DNA from: Bathynomus jamesi | Taxonomy: Eukaryota; Arthropoda; Malacostraca; Isopoda; Cirolanidae | DNA length: 64,000 nt | Direction: 5' to 3' | Assembly: GCA_023014485.1 (NCBI GenBank) | Contig: JAJOZX010001734.1 | Location: 379,501 to 443,500 of the forward strand | In this document: positions 42,311 through 52,125 of the stretch, one piece after another | Numbering within the stretch: position 1 is the first letter of the stretch | Layout of the letters: each line of letters starts with the position of its first letter | Notes under the pieces: generated by a model | What the model was told of the DNA's origin: nothing | What the model saw: the letters and a program-made list of their open reading frames with translations, nothing else | Databases searched by the model: none | Translations under genes and position numbers: made by a program

Positions 42311-42960
42311 GAATCCTGGAAATACCAAACGCACTCTGTGATTCAACTAATTCACAGCAGTAGAATCTTGACTTAATTATTACAAACACAAATAACTTCC
42401 TTTTCTTGAAAATAAATTGTAAGGGCAAAGGGAAAACTGTCAAACATATAAATTAGGGGTCAGGTTAACGGTTAGGCTGTACTTTCCACACCTGAGTACC
42501 AAATTTTGAGCAAGAGGATAGGACACAGCTTTCTTTTTTGGAGAATTCACTGTCAATTTAGCAATACCAACAATTTATAATTTTTAAAGCTTAAATAAAC
42601 TCTAGAAAAATAACTATGCACAGATTTATAATCTGAACAAGTTTTAATTTTGATGATTCTTAATAATTTCACTGAAATTACTAAATTCCAGAACAGGGCC
42701 TAATTATCAGTCAGCAGGAATGTTGTATAAATATTAAAAACTCAACAAACAATTAAACTTTAATTAGTTTAAATTCAGAAATTTAACTCTTAAGAATTGC
42801 AAAATTTAATAACTTTAATTTAAATGAAAAATTTCTATCAGTTATGTTAGAAATTTTATGCTGTCAGATGGTTAAACTTGATTATAGTTAAACACCCTCT
42901 TAGTTAGTAGTAATTGTCCTATTCTAAGAAAACAAAATAGACCTTAGTCGTTTTGGTCAA

Positions 42961-43913
42961 TATGTTTTAAATGACATGGGCTGGACCTGTAAATCAAAAT
43001 AACTTTTTATGAGGTAGTTTTAGTCGCTTTATTCAAATTTTCATTCATTTTTTGTGCAAATGCATATTAATGGTGAACATTATGATACTAATAATATATA
43101 TATAAATACACTCATTTTTGGTCCGACGAGTATAATCTTGGGCTATTTTTTTCGCTACTCTGCGACTTAATTAGTTTGTTTTTCTGTTTTGACTAATTTT
43201 TTTCTAATTGGATTCAGTTTCGTGATGTTTGTGATACAATTATGACGTGCCGTTCGTGTGGTTTCGACTTTGAGAACTTGATTCGTCATGTCCCCTAGAT
43301 GAAGACAAAGCATTGTATGTTTTTATCAATTACGGCGTTATTCTCTCATCCTTAACTTGCCCGAAATGTGACAGTGAGCGCCTAATACGAAAAGATCAGA
43401 AGATATTCAGGTGAAATAACAAATATTAACATGTTAGGTTAATTGAATGCCCGGTTAGGTTAATTGAATGCCTGGTTAGGTTAATGGAATGCCAGGTTAG
43501 GTCAACTGTACGCCATTGATGATTGGTTAGGTTAAGTCATGATATTTTCGTTAGTTTAAACGAAAATGACGAGAGCAAACTTTTCTGGTTAATTTTGAGG
43601 TGTTTTGAACGTTTCCTGTGGTAATGCGTCGTTTACGAGATCTCGTAGCATGAACATGTTAGGTTATGCTTTATTGTAAAAAATGTAGTCAAAAATACAT
43701 TTTTCAAATGTATTTTGGTGTGTTTTGTTCGAATATGACCTTCATTTCTTGTGCAAATGAACAGAAATACAGTTGTCATTGCATGGCCCAAACACGCATT
43801 TCTGTACATTTGCATAAGAAATGAAGGCTGTATTTGAACAGAACACACCAAAATACACTAGAAAAATGTATTTTTGAATGCAACTTCGGGCCATGTCATT
43901 TTCTGCATAATGA
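42961..43913. mobile_element. Insertion in the BEL LTR with TIR-like ends, a GGTTAGG array and a hairpin
   Basis: Ends carry AAATGACATGGGC and GCCATGTCATTTTCTGC in inverted orientation. Inside lie a partial copy of the 6488-6936 repeat (43431-43570) and a 60-bp-arm hairpin (43691-43757 with 43808-43879, ATTTTGGTGTGTTTTGTTCG mirrored). No coding region. Probably a composite nonautonomous element. Confidence 0.5.
43431..43570. repeat. Partial arm of the GGTTAGG repeat
   Basis: Five units of GGTTAGGTTAATTGAATGCC type, then GATATTTTCGTTAG, the same centre as the 6488-6936 palindrome. Only one arm is present. Confidence 0.85.
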
Positions 43914-44340
43914 CCATAGTTTTAATTGTAAACACTTTACCTTGATAACACTTGAATATATAGAAGATTGATTACCTGTTTTCTGAAAAGGAAATGTTAT
44001 ACCTAACTGCTTTATAACAGCCTAATTTGAAATAGATGATTGAACTTGAAAAAGGAATGCAATTTAATGCCCTTTACTATGAAACACTGATCAAACCTGA
44101 AGAGAAATCAGCAACACAGCTAGCTAAACAGATTTAAACACAATCCTAATCCTATAGGCTCACTATTCAGAGCATTTGAACCAGTTAAACAGTCCAACAA
44201 CTTCACTCTCAAGTCTCTGCCCAAAAAGGTTTTTGGTTGTAGTGGCTTGAAAATATGGAAAATATATCCGTACAAAACTTGAACCAACCGTTTGGTAAAT
44301 AATTAATGAAAGGATTGAAGATGATGATGAAAATAAATCT

Positions 44341-44343
<3 letters not shown>

Positions 44344-44384
<41 letters not shown>
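44344..44384. repeat. (TA)n microsatellite
   Basis: Pure TA run truncating the BEL LTR. Confidence 0.95.
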
Positions 44385-44385
<1 letters not shown>

Positions 44386-45240
44386 ATACATGAACAGTCG
44401 CCCATCAGTACAAAGCACTCATGCAAAACCTGACCCGAGAAGCGAGATATCATTCACTCGCTGCTCACGTGTTTGCCCTTCAACCAGCCTCAGCGTATCC
44501 TTGCATCCGCTTAGGAACTCCGCATGGGAACTCAGCGAGCTTGGATACAAAGCGCTTTGACTCTGAGAACTTCGCTCTCTCTTGTGTCTCACTGTCCAAA
44601 GCCTAGCTGACTCATGTGAGAATGGATTCCTTCGTATATAAGGAGGGGTCCAGCATTTAAGAATCAGATTCTTGAACAGAACTCCACGGGTGAGATTCTA
44701 GAACAGATCTCCTCTGGTGAGATTCTTGGATAGGTCTTCGCGGGTGAAGGGGTGCGAGTCACCCGTATGGAAAGAGCTTGGGCTTGAGATCCTAGAACGG
44801 GCCGGCGAGTGCCTTAGAAGAGGATCTCCCCTGGATGAAGGGTGCATTTCACCCCCGGAGGGAAATTGCTTTATATCGGAATTGAGGATCTGACTGAAGG
44901 AAATGCCAGCAGACTCAAACCTTATTTAATTTAACGTAACATTAAATGTCAATTCTAGAACTAAGAATTAAATCATTGTAACTCTTATAAATTTGTGTAG
45001 AAGTATTTTTATCATAACCAAATCGTGTTCTGTGAAAAAATACTTGATTGTAATTCGCTTGCCTAAATTTGATTAAAGTAACTAAAATTAATCAGTGACT
45101 CTCAGTTAATCCACTCTTGACTTAGCGGAAATACGGGTTAGGGAAGTATTCCCGGACTCTTAAACAAAATCCATTTTCGGCGCAGTCTGTGGTCACGTCT
45201 GGGCAGTACATTGAGAAGGCCCAGATGATCCAGGAGTACT
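44385..45240 (+). mobile_element. Probable LTR plus leader of a Gypsy-type retrotransposon
   Basis: Begins TGTTATACATGAACAG and carries a TATA box (CGTATATAAGGAGGGG at about 44633), a T/A-rich tail and CTCTTAAACA near 45165. It is followed within a few bases by TTCGGCGCAGTCTGTGG and TCACGTCTGGGCAG, reminiscent of a primer-binding site. Several degenerate GAGATTCT(A/T)GAACAG(A/T) repeats lie at 44670-44735. No internal coding region follows, so it is a remnant. Confidence 0.5.
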
Positions 45241-45314
45241 AAATTATACCCTCTTGGAATAAATCGAATTTACCTGACTCTACAAGGGGCGTATAATACA
45301 TATATATATATATA

Positions 45315-46673
45315 CCAGATGTGCCAAAAAAACTCTTGCCCTGAATTTGAACAGTATAATTTTGCCTTTATCAAATGTTATTTGTACAATCAATATGTGT
45401 CTCCTATACAGAATTTCATGGTCTATCTCGTGATGAAGTTGGATTTTTGCTAACTGTAACCATTATTGTGTAATTCGCTGTTATACAGACACGTGTAGAA
45501 AAACTTTGTTTCTATTTAGTTACCTAATTAAGTCCAAGATTATGCGGAATGTGCCCTCCTCCATTATCAATGCACGCTTGCAACCTTGACTTCTCCCTTA
45601 TCGACGGCAGTACCGCATCAAGAATTTTTTCTTGGTAATAAGCAGCAGTGATTTTGGCATTTTGATCAACAAAAAAAATCTCTGACTCCCCTAACATTGA
45701 AAAAAAGATGGAACCCATGACTTTTTGAGAAAAATGCGGACGTTCACTGTAAATTTGATCTAGACTGATAGATTTTTTTGTCCTGTCTTCCATAAACTCG
45801 GTCATTTTGTGTGTTTATTGTTGAAGCAACCGTAAAGGTCTTCTCGTCGCTGAACCATATTTTTGACACTTCTCTGTCTGAGAATCGATCTAAAAGAGCA
45901 CGACATTTTTCAACTATTGCTTGTTTATTTGATGTAGAGAGCTATATGAACTTCGACTCTTTTAAAATATTTAAGACCCAGATCATCTTTTACTATAAGA
46001 CGAACACTAGAGCGAGAAATACCAGTAGTTTTTGAAATTTCTCTAACGGACTTGTGGGTGTTGGGCCGTTCTTCTTGACTGCATATCATGGATGAAACTG
46101 TGCCAATATTTTCCTCAGTTCGTGATGTTTTTGGCCTTCCACTGCCTTCTTTTCGCTTGGTTGACCCAATGATATCGATTTTCTTTGAGATATTGAAGTC
46201 CAGGTATCGTCCATCGTTATTTGGAAATTCTTTCTTTATTCGTTTTGCACCCCAGTGTTTCTCCTTACGCAGGTTAGGTTCAATATCAATGCTTCATCTT
46301 CCAAAGAGTATTTCATTATGTTATAACTTGTTCACCAACTAGAGCAGAATGATGGTCTGAAATAAAAAAGGAAATAAATTAAATATTTTTTGTAAAAATT
46401 AGGAAAATTAATTATTTATGGAGAAACTGACTGTCATCTGAAAGTATCAGTTGCTGAATTTGACCGCCTTTCAATTGAGCACCATATTCTGATACCTCCA
46501 TCCAGTTGTGAGCCTGTACCTCTACTCCTGGGGCGTTGAATCTAGATTCAAAGCCAGCGTTTGAAAGAGTGAAAGTGTGGGTACAACATAGGGCCTCAGC
46601 AGTAAGATCACTATAGAGGGTGAGTCACAATATTTTTTTAAAATTTGGGTAATAGTTTTTTGGCCCACCCTGC
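45315..46673 (-). mobile_element. Mariner-type element, degenerate
   Basis: Ends CCAGATGTGCCAAAAAAACT and, in complement, CAGGGTGGGCCAAAAAACT, with TA flanks. The transposase is on the minus strand and is missing its C-terminal third. Confidence 0.75.
45524..46320 (-). pseudogene. Mariner-type transposase lacking the third catalytic block
   Basis: HTH part: SVREISKTTGISRSSVRLIV (about 46055-46000). First Asp block: WFSDEKTFTV (about 45860-45830). The frame 45805-45524 has SERPHFSQKVMG and the second Asp block CIDNGGGHIPHNL, degraded from the usual QDNAPAH. It ends at 45524, before the third Asp or Glu. Several frameshifts. It does not match the other mariners here closely. Confidence 0.7.

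Positions 46674-46675
<2 letters not shown>

Positions 46676-46711
<36 letters not shown>
46676..46711. repeat. (TA)n microsatellite
   Basis: TA run, then GTGTGTG. Confidence 0.9.
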
Positions 46712-46713
<2 letters not shown>

Positions 46714-46810
46714 TATACAGTGCGTGTGTGTGTGTGGCGTATTTTTTGGGGATAGGCCTGTGCTAATTCTTCTTTATATGTGTACGAGTTTTGTTTTATT
46801 TTCTATACAC

Positions 46811-48085
46811 TAGTGATGTAGCGGATGTCATTTTTTTCGCATCCGCGGATGCGGATGCGATGTTTGATTTCAACATCCGCGGATGCGGATGTCTACATTT
46901 TCGTTATTTTTTAGGATATATTCGAGATTTGTTGTGTTTAACGTATATAATAAGTTATTATATAGAGAGAGCTGTAGCTATAATGTAGTATAATTGATTA
47001 ATTGTACAATAATTGCTGTACTTTTCTCTGAACATATAAAATAATATAAAGCATCTAACTAATATAGAAATCAATTAGTGAATTCGTCTGCAAATAAATT
47101 CGTTATATTTTGTTGAGTTTCAGCCACAATTAGAAACCATAATTGTGTTACCAGGATGCGGGACGTGAACCCAACTCAAATGCACCCCACCGACCTCTTT
47201 CCCCAACCTCCACCCTTATAGAAAGAGATCTTTAATTAGCTTGATAACTATTTATATTAAGTTTAAAGTTTTATTAGGCATATTTATAAATGAGTAATTA
47301 AAATAAAGTAAACTAAGATGTTCATCGTTTAATGTTCAAACTTAATTATAGGAAGGTTATGCTTAAGGAACATTAATTTTTCTGCCTTTTCTGCTGCCAG
47401 TCTGTTTCTCTTTTCATCATATATTAATCCAGCACTGCTAAATAATCTCTCGCTTGGTACGTTTGTTGGAGGACAGGCTAAATGTTTCCTTGCAAGTTTA
47501 CTCAAGTATGGATAGATATTCTGCGTATTTTTCCACCAACTAATAGGATTGTCACATGCAGCCAGGCGTTTTTCTTGGTGATAGCTCTCGATCATTTTCA
47601 CTACATCTTTTGACATCGCGTAGGTCTCGTCATTGCTGCTTGACTCAAGAAACTGAGAGACAGATTCTGTGATAGATTTGCTTGTTGAAGGTGTTGGTTC
47701 TGTCACTGAAACTTTTATTCTTTTGGTGGGTGGCGAAGCGACAGATTCAAGAGATTGAAGCTCTTCAACTGCTTTGCCAAGTGATGATTTAACTCGTTCT
47801 AATGTACTAGGTGAAAATAACTTAGCTTTGTAACGTGGATCTAAGTAGGTTGCAAGAGAGTAACTTCATACAAGAACAGCCTCTCGTCTTGTCGCTTGCA
47901 TCACTTTTGCGCACAATGAACTAGTTCTATTAATATAGTAGAATTTGATAATTTCCGCTTATTAATGACGTTTTATCTCAACGGTCCACATCCGCACGAC
48001 ATCCGCAGTCCAAAGTGCGGATGCGGATGCGAGAAAATGTGCGGATGTTCCGCGGATGCGGATGCGGATGTGACCTACATCACTA
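46811..48085 (-). mobile_element. hAT element with GGATGCGGATG subterminal repeats
   Basis: TIR TAGTGATGTAG, perfect 8-bp duplication CTATACAC (46803-46810, 48086-48093). Both subterminal regions carry CATCCGCGGATGCGGATG repeats in inverted orientation. Only the dimerisation end of the transposase remains. Confidence 0.9.
47329..47840 (-). pseudogene. hAT transposase C-terminal dimerisation domain (hATC)
   Basis: The frame 47706-47329 reads NPISWWKNTQNIYPYLSKLA, then KHLACPPTNVPSERLFSSAG and NRLAAEKAEKLMFLKHNL: the W-W, P-x-T-S/N-x-P-S-E-R-x-F-S and final helix of hATC. Upstream, ATYLDPRYKAKLF is readable at about 47845. The BED finger and most of the catalytic domain are deleted. Confidence 0.9.
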
Positions 48086-48093
48086 CTATACAC

Positions 48094-48506
48094 CCACATA
48101 TATATACAAATCATATATATAGCCAATATGTCTGTGTGTATATAAGGCATTAAACTAAGGCGATTATGCCGTAAGATTGGCCGTGGCATGGCTGACATCA
48201 AAGCCACCTGTCTGTGATGCAAAAGCCGCTCCAGGAAGGCTAGTGAAGAATTCAATATGCTTCAAGACCCCGCAGTGAAAGGATCTCATCTCTTTCCTCC
48301 TTCTTGTGTTTCATTTTAGGCTAGGCTACCCACATTTATATACATACACACCCACATACATACATTTCATATATATATATTTTTGGGTGGGCTTCAGCAG
48401 CCAGGTTACGTTACCCCTTGGAATTCACATACATACAACTTATATATATATTATATATATATATATATAAAGCTTTGCTATACATGCATACACGCCCACA
48501 TTGGAA
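48094..48506. other. Unassigned interval
   Basis: Short microsatellites and about 200 bp of unrecognised sequence. A 40-bp segment near 48390-48425 (GCAGCCAGGTTACGTTACCC) recurs at 50528-50570, on the other side of the CR1 insertion. Confidence 0.5.
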
Positions 48507-49527
48507 AAAAACTAAGGTTCATGGAATCAGGGGTGTAGTAATAAATTGGCTAGAAGAATGGTTGCGAGGTAGGAAACAGAGGGTGGTCGTTGATGGAGCG
48601 GAGTCGTGTTGGGCTAATGTAGCGAGTGGCGTTCCTCAGGGTTCTGTATTGGGCCCCTTGCTTTTTCTTATATATATTAACGATTTAGATGTCGGCCTAG
48701 TCAGTACAGTTTCAAAGTTTGCGGATGACACGAAGCTGGGTGGTAGGGCGATTAATGACGAAGATAGAGGTAAAATTCAGGAAGATCTGAATAAAATCGT
48801 TGATTGGTCAGTCACATGGCAAATGAGATTTAACGTGGATAAGTGCAAAATTATGCATATAGGTTCGCGTAACGGTAATTTTGCGTATAGTATGTCAGGG
48901 AAAGATTTAACAAGCGTAGAGCAGGAAAAAGATTTAGGAGTTATAGTCACTGGTGATTTAAAAGTAGCGAAACAAAGTACAGCGGCGGTCAATAAGGCGA
49001 ACAAAGTGTTAGGTTTTATAGCTCGAAATTTTGAGTACAAATCGCGCGATATTATAGTTCCTCTTTATAAATCATTAGTTAGACCTCATTTGGAGTACGC
49101 GGTCCAATTTTGGAATCCGCATATGCGCAAAGATATAGACAAAATCGAAAGAGTTCAAAGACGAGCAACTAAGATGATTCCGTCTCTTAGGTCAAAGTCG
49201 TACGAGGATAGGCTTAAAGAGTTAAAATTGACTACACTCGAGACTAGGAGGTTAAGGGGTGATCTATTCCAGGTTTTCAAAATTATGAATGGGTTTGATA
49301 ACGTAGATAGAGATAGCTTTTTCGAAATATCTCAATATAATAGGACTAGAAATAACGGGTGTAAGTTGACAAGTAGAAGGTTCGAGACAGCAGTTGCGAA
49401 AAACTTTTTTACGCATAGAATAGTAAATAGCTGGAATAGTTTGCCGGTAGAAGTAATTAGTAGCACGTCTATAAACATGTTTAAGAATCGATTGGACGCG
49501 CATGTTGATAGAAAGGGTATAGTTTAA
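48507..49527 (+). CDS. CR1 ORF2 C-terminal half: reverse transcriptase palm and thumb (truncated but open)
   Basis: Open from about 48507 to 49527. An in-frame ATG at 48418 precedes it but is not LINE sequence. Blocks: WLEEWLRGRKQRVVV, ASGVPQGSVLGPLLFLIYIN (RT4), SKFADDTKLG (the ADD catalytic pair), VDKCKIMHIG, EKDLGVIVTGDLK, LVRPHLEYAVQFWNPH, RRATKMIPSLR, FFTHRIVNSWNSLP. No stop or shift, so this is a young insertion. It lacks the endonuclease and the first RT Asp and cannot act alone. Confidence 0.9.
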
Positions 49528-50494
49528 GGTAGTAAAATTAAGGCTTTGTGGGGATAGATCCCACAGCTCAACACAAGTGTTGTGGGATATAGGGAGGCAG
49601 CGTCTTGGGTTAGGGATACTCTCTGTCCTTACACACCCCATTTAAAGAGATTCCTCTGCCGAGCGGTGCCCCCCATAGTACTGTGAGGTATTGAAAAACT
49701 CATGATCTTCACTTGCCCCACAAACACCTTTAAATGGGAGACCCATAATGGGTGCACACACATTTCTACATTACTGTACAGTCTTTACAGCCACACCTAC
49801 ACTTTTCCTCGTAAGTGTATATATTGTAATGTATATGGTTGTAAATTTGACTTGGTCCGCAATCGATATGAACCGTGACTTAATGGATACCATAATGAAA
49901 TTGACTGGATTCTTTGGATCTGATATATTTGCATGTCCGTTATATAATAGATATAGAGTGTAACATATTTGTAGATAGTAGTCTATTATGACTTGATCCT
50001 CTGGATCGAGAGATTCTATCTTTAGTTTTAAATCGATAATTAATTATTTTTAAATTGATAATGTATATGGTTGTAAATTTTGACTTGGTCCGCAATCGAT
50101 ATGGACCGTGACTTGATGGATACCGTAATGAAATTGACCGGATTCTTTGGATCTGATATATTTGCATGTCCGTTATAAATAGATATAGAATGTAACATAT
50201 TTGTGGATAGTAGTCTATTATGACTTGCTCCTCTGGACCGAGAGATTCTATCTTTAGTTTTAAACCGATAATTAATTATTTTAAAATTGATAATTATTTA
50301 GTTTCGTAAAAATTGGTCGTTGCCAATTTACCCGCAGTTTTTAAATAAGTTTCTTATGTTCTTGTGGTTCGGAACCCACGTAAAATTGTAGGTCCCCTCC
50401 ACCACCACGGAGGACATACAGTTAGGTAGACCAGCCATGAGTGGATCCTAGGGTCTTTGTTGGTCTGAAACATTATAACATTATAACATTATAA
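48507..50494 (+). mobile_element. CR1 family B, copy 2 (5'-truncated, intact 3' end)
   Basis: Starts inside RT and runs through the stop at 49527, the 3' UTR and an (ACATTATA)n tail. It is the complement of copy 1, supplying what that copy lacks. The 3' UTR holds a 225-bp tandem duplication (about 49831-50055 and 50056-50290). Confidence 0.9.
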
Positions 50495-50570
50495 CACATA
50501 CATATATATATATATATATATTTTTGTGGGCCTGTGCAGCCAGGTTAGGTTACCCCTTGGGGATCACACA

Positions 50571-50601
<31 letters not shown>

Positions 50602-50613
50602 CAGATATATATA
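50494..50613. repeat. (TA)n and (CA)n microsatellites
   Basis: TA run at 50504-50520 and CA run at 50565-50602 around a 40-bp segment shared with 48390-48425. Confidence 0.9.
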
Positions 50614-51902
50614 CGAGGGCCACTCAATATATTTTGTCTCCTTTTTTTTCTCTCTCCAAGTTTCCTTTGTAAGTTCCAGAACTTTTGTACACAAGTAGTT
50701 ACATACCTTTTTTACAAGTTTTTATTTTTCTACATAATCTCCATCCTTTTCTACGGCTTTCCTCCACCTCGAAACAAGGGCCTTTATTCCTTGCTGGTAA
50801 AAGTCCGCTGGGTTCCGCTGGAGCCACCTCTTAACCTCCTCAATAACCGCATCGTTACTCTGAAACTTTCTTCCACGAATAGCATCCTTCATTGGCCCAA
50901 ACAAATGGAAGTCTGAAGGTCCCAGATATGGGCTGTATGGAGGGTGGGGTAACACAGTCAAGCGCATTTTTGTGATGGCCTCTCTTGTTTGTTGCAAACT
51001 GTTGTGTGGTCTTGCGTTATCGTGCAAAAGAAGAACGTCTTCCAGTTTTCTCACAGGTCGAACTCGCTTCATACATCTCTGGAGTCTCTGTAGGGCAGCA
51101 ATATATGCCTCTGAGTTGATTGTTTGTCCTTTCTTCATAATGACCACCAGAATCACCCCTTTCATGTCCCAGAAGATGGTGGCCAGAACATTTTCCTGCA
51201 GAGAGAGCCCTTTTGAACTTTTTCTTGAGTGGGAAGTCTGCGTGATGCCACTCCATGAATTGGCATTTTGTTTCAGGTTCAAAGTGGTGTACCCAAGTCT
51301 CATCCCCAGTCACAGTTCTTGAAAGGAAGTCATCCCCTTCTGTCTCGTATGGAACCAACGACTCAGAAGCAATTTCTTTTCTTTGAGCTTTGTGATCTTC
51401 AGTCAGTTCCCGAGGAACAAACCATGTACACACTTCTGAGTATCCTAGTTGCTGAATTATCGTATTCACACTTCCTTCACTAATTCATAGCTCCAGTGAT
51501 AGCTCCTTGTGTGTGAAGCGCCAATTTGATCGAATGATGCTGTTAGAACGTTGCACAGCGTCCAACTGTGCTTCGATCAACAACAGCATCTCCGTAAACG
51601 TTTTGAAGACGTTTGTGAATATTCACAACTGTTTCATTCTCTGCGGTTAAGAACTCGATAACAGATCTCTGTTTACGACGCAAATCACTGTCAGACGCCA
51701 TTTTCGAAACTGCGTTAACCATCGGGTTTATACAAGAGCGTTTAAAAGCAGTTTTATACAAGGAGGGGAGGTTCAAACTGGAAAAGTCCCGTTATGTGAA
51801 GCGCAGAAATTTCAAACTTACGGCCGAAAAGACATTTCAGCCCCATGGCCTATTATTTAGATCAGAAAAAAGGGTGGGGCAAAAGAGATTGAGTGCCCCT
51901 AG
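50614..51902 (-). mobile_element. Mariner element (DD34D type)
   Basis: Inverted ends CGAGGGCCACTCAATATATT and CTAGGGGCACTCAATCTCTT with TA on both sides. Full-size at about 1.29 kb with a near-complete transposase on the minus strand. Confidence 0.9.
50722..51776 (-). pseudogene. Mariner transposase, near full length with three frameshifts
   Basis: Start 51776 (MASDSDLRRKQRSVIEFL, HTH). A stop-containing linker follows, then 51469-51017 (WFVPRELTEDHKAQR, the WVPHEL block; VTGDETWVHHFEPETK with the first Asp), then 51303-50722 (LLLHDNARPH with the second Asp; VLPHPPYSPYLGPSDFHLFG with the third Asp, where the conserved SPDLAPSD is altered). Breaks near 51540, 51480 and 51200. All three catalytic acids survive. 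Confidence 0.9.
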
Positions 51903-52004
51903 TATATCTATATATCCTTTCAACCTTTCAAATCTTGCGTGCGATGATTCATCATTTCACGAAGGTCAAGTTTGTCGCCCCTCCTCTCGAGTTGGCCTGG
52001 TGAA
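51903..52004. other. Short unassigned spacer
   Basis: Contains CACGAAGGTCAAGTTTGTCGCCCC, which resembles 59770-59795 (GACGAAGGTCAAGCTTGTTGCTCC) and may be a shared SINE tail. Confidence 0.4.
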
Positions 52005-52125
52005 GTAGTGAGTTCGTTTCTTGTACTCTCTACCTCAAATAGCCAGGTACGCCCGGCTCATCGAGGATTATTCTGAGCCAGGCGTCTAATCTTCTTGATG
52101 TCCACTGCAACACCGCTTGTGTTCC

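Larger units (their letters stand above)
34690..44345 (-). mobile_element. BEL/Pao LTR retrotransposon
   Basis: Order on the minus strand: LTR, gag, protease, RT, RNase H, integrase, C-terminal domain, LTR. All domains of the class are recognisable, but every one carries lesions. Two small DNA transposons sit in the integrase and one MITE-like insertion in the 5' LTR. Confidence 0.9.
42845..44345 (-). repeat. BEL/Pao element 5' LTR, interrupted
   Basis: Matches the 3' LTR at both ends (AAACACCCTCTTAGTTAGTA at 42889; TTTTAATTGTAAACACTTTA at 43919). It is split by about 950 bp (42961-43913) of unrelated sequence and cut on the right by a (TA)n tract. Confidence 0.75.

Noticed and set aside
34690..44345. 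Repeat at 34.7-35.3 and 42.8-44.3 kb as a host segmental duplication
   Set aside because: They flank a BEL gag-pol in the correct order and are its LTRs.
24893..50494. Shared sequence at 24.9-25.6 and 49.6-50.5 kb as LTRs or a segmental duplication
   Set aside because: Both directly match the 3' UTR and (ACATTATA)n tail of CR1; one follows its ORF2 stop.
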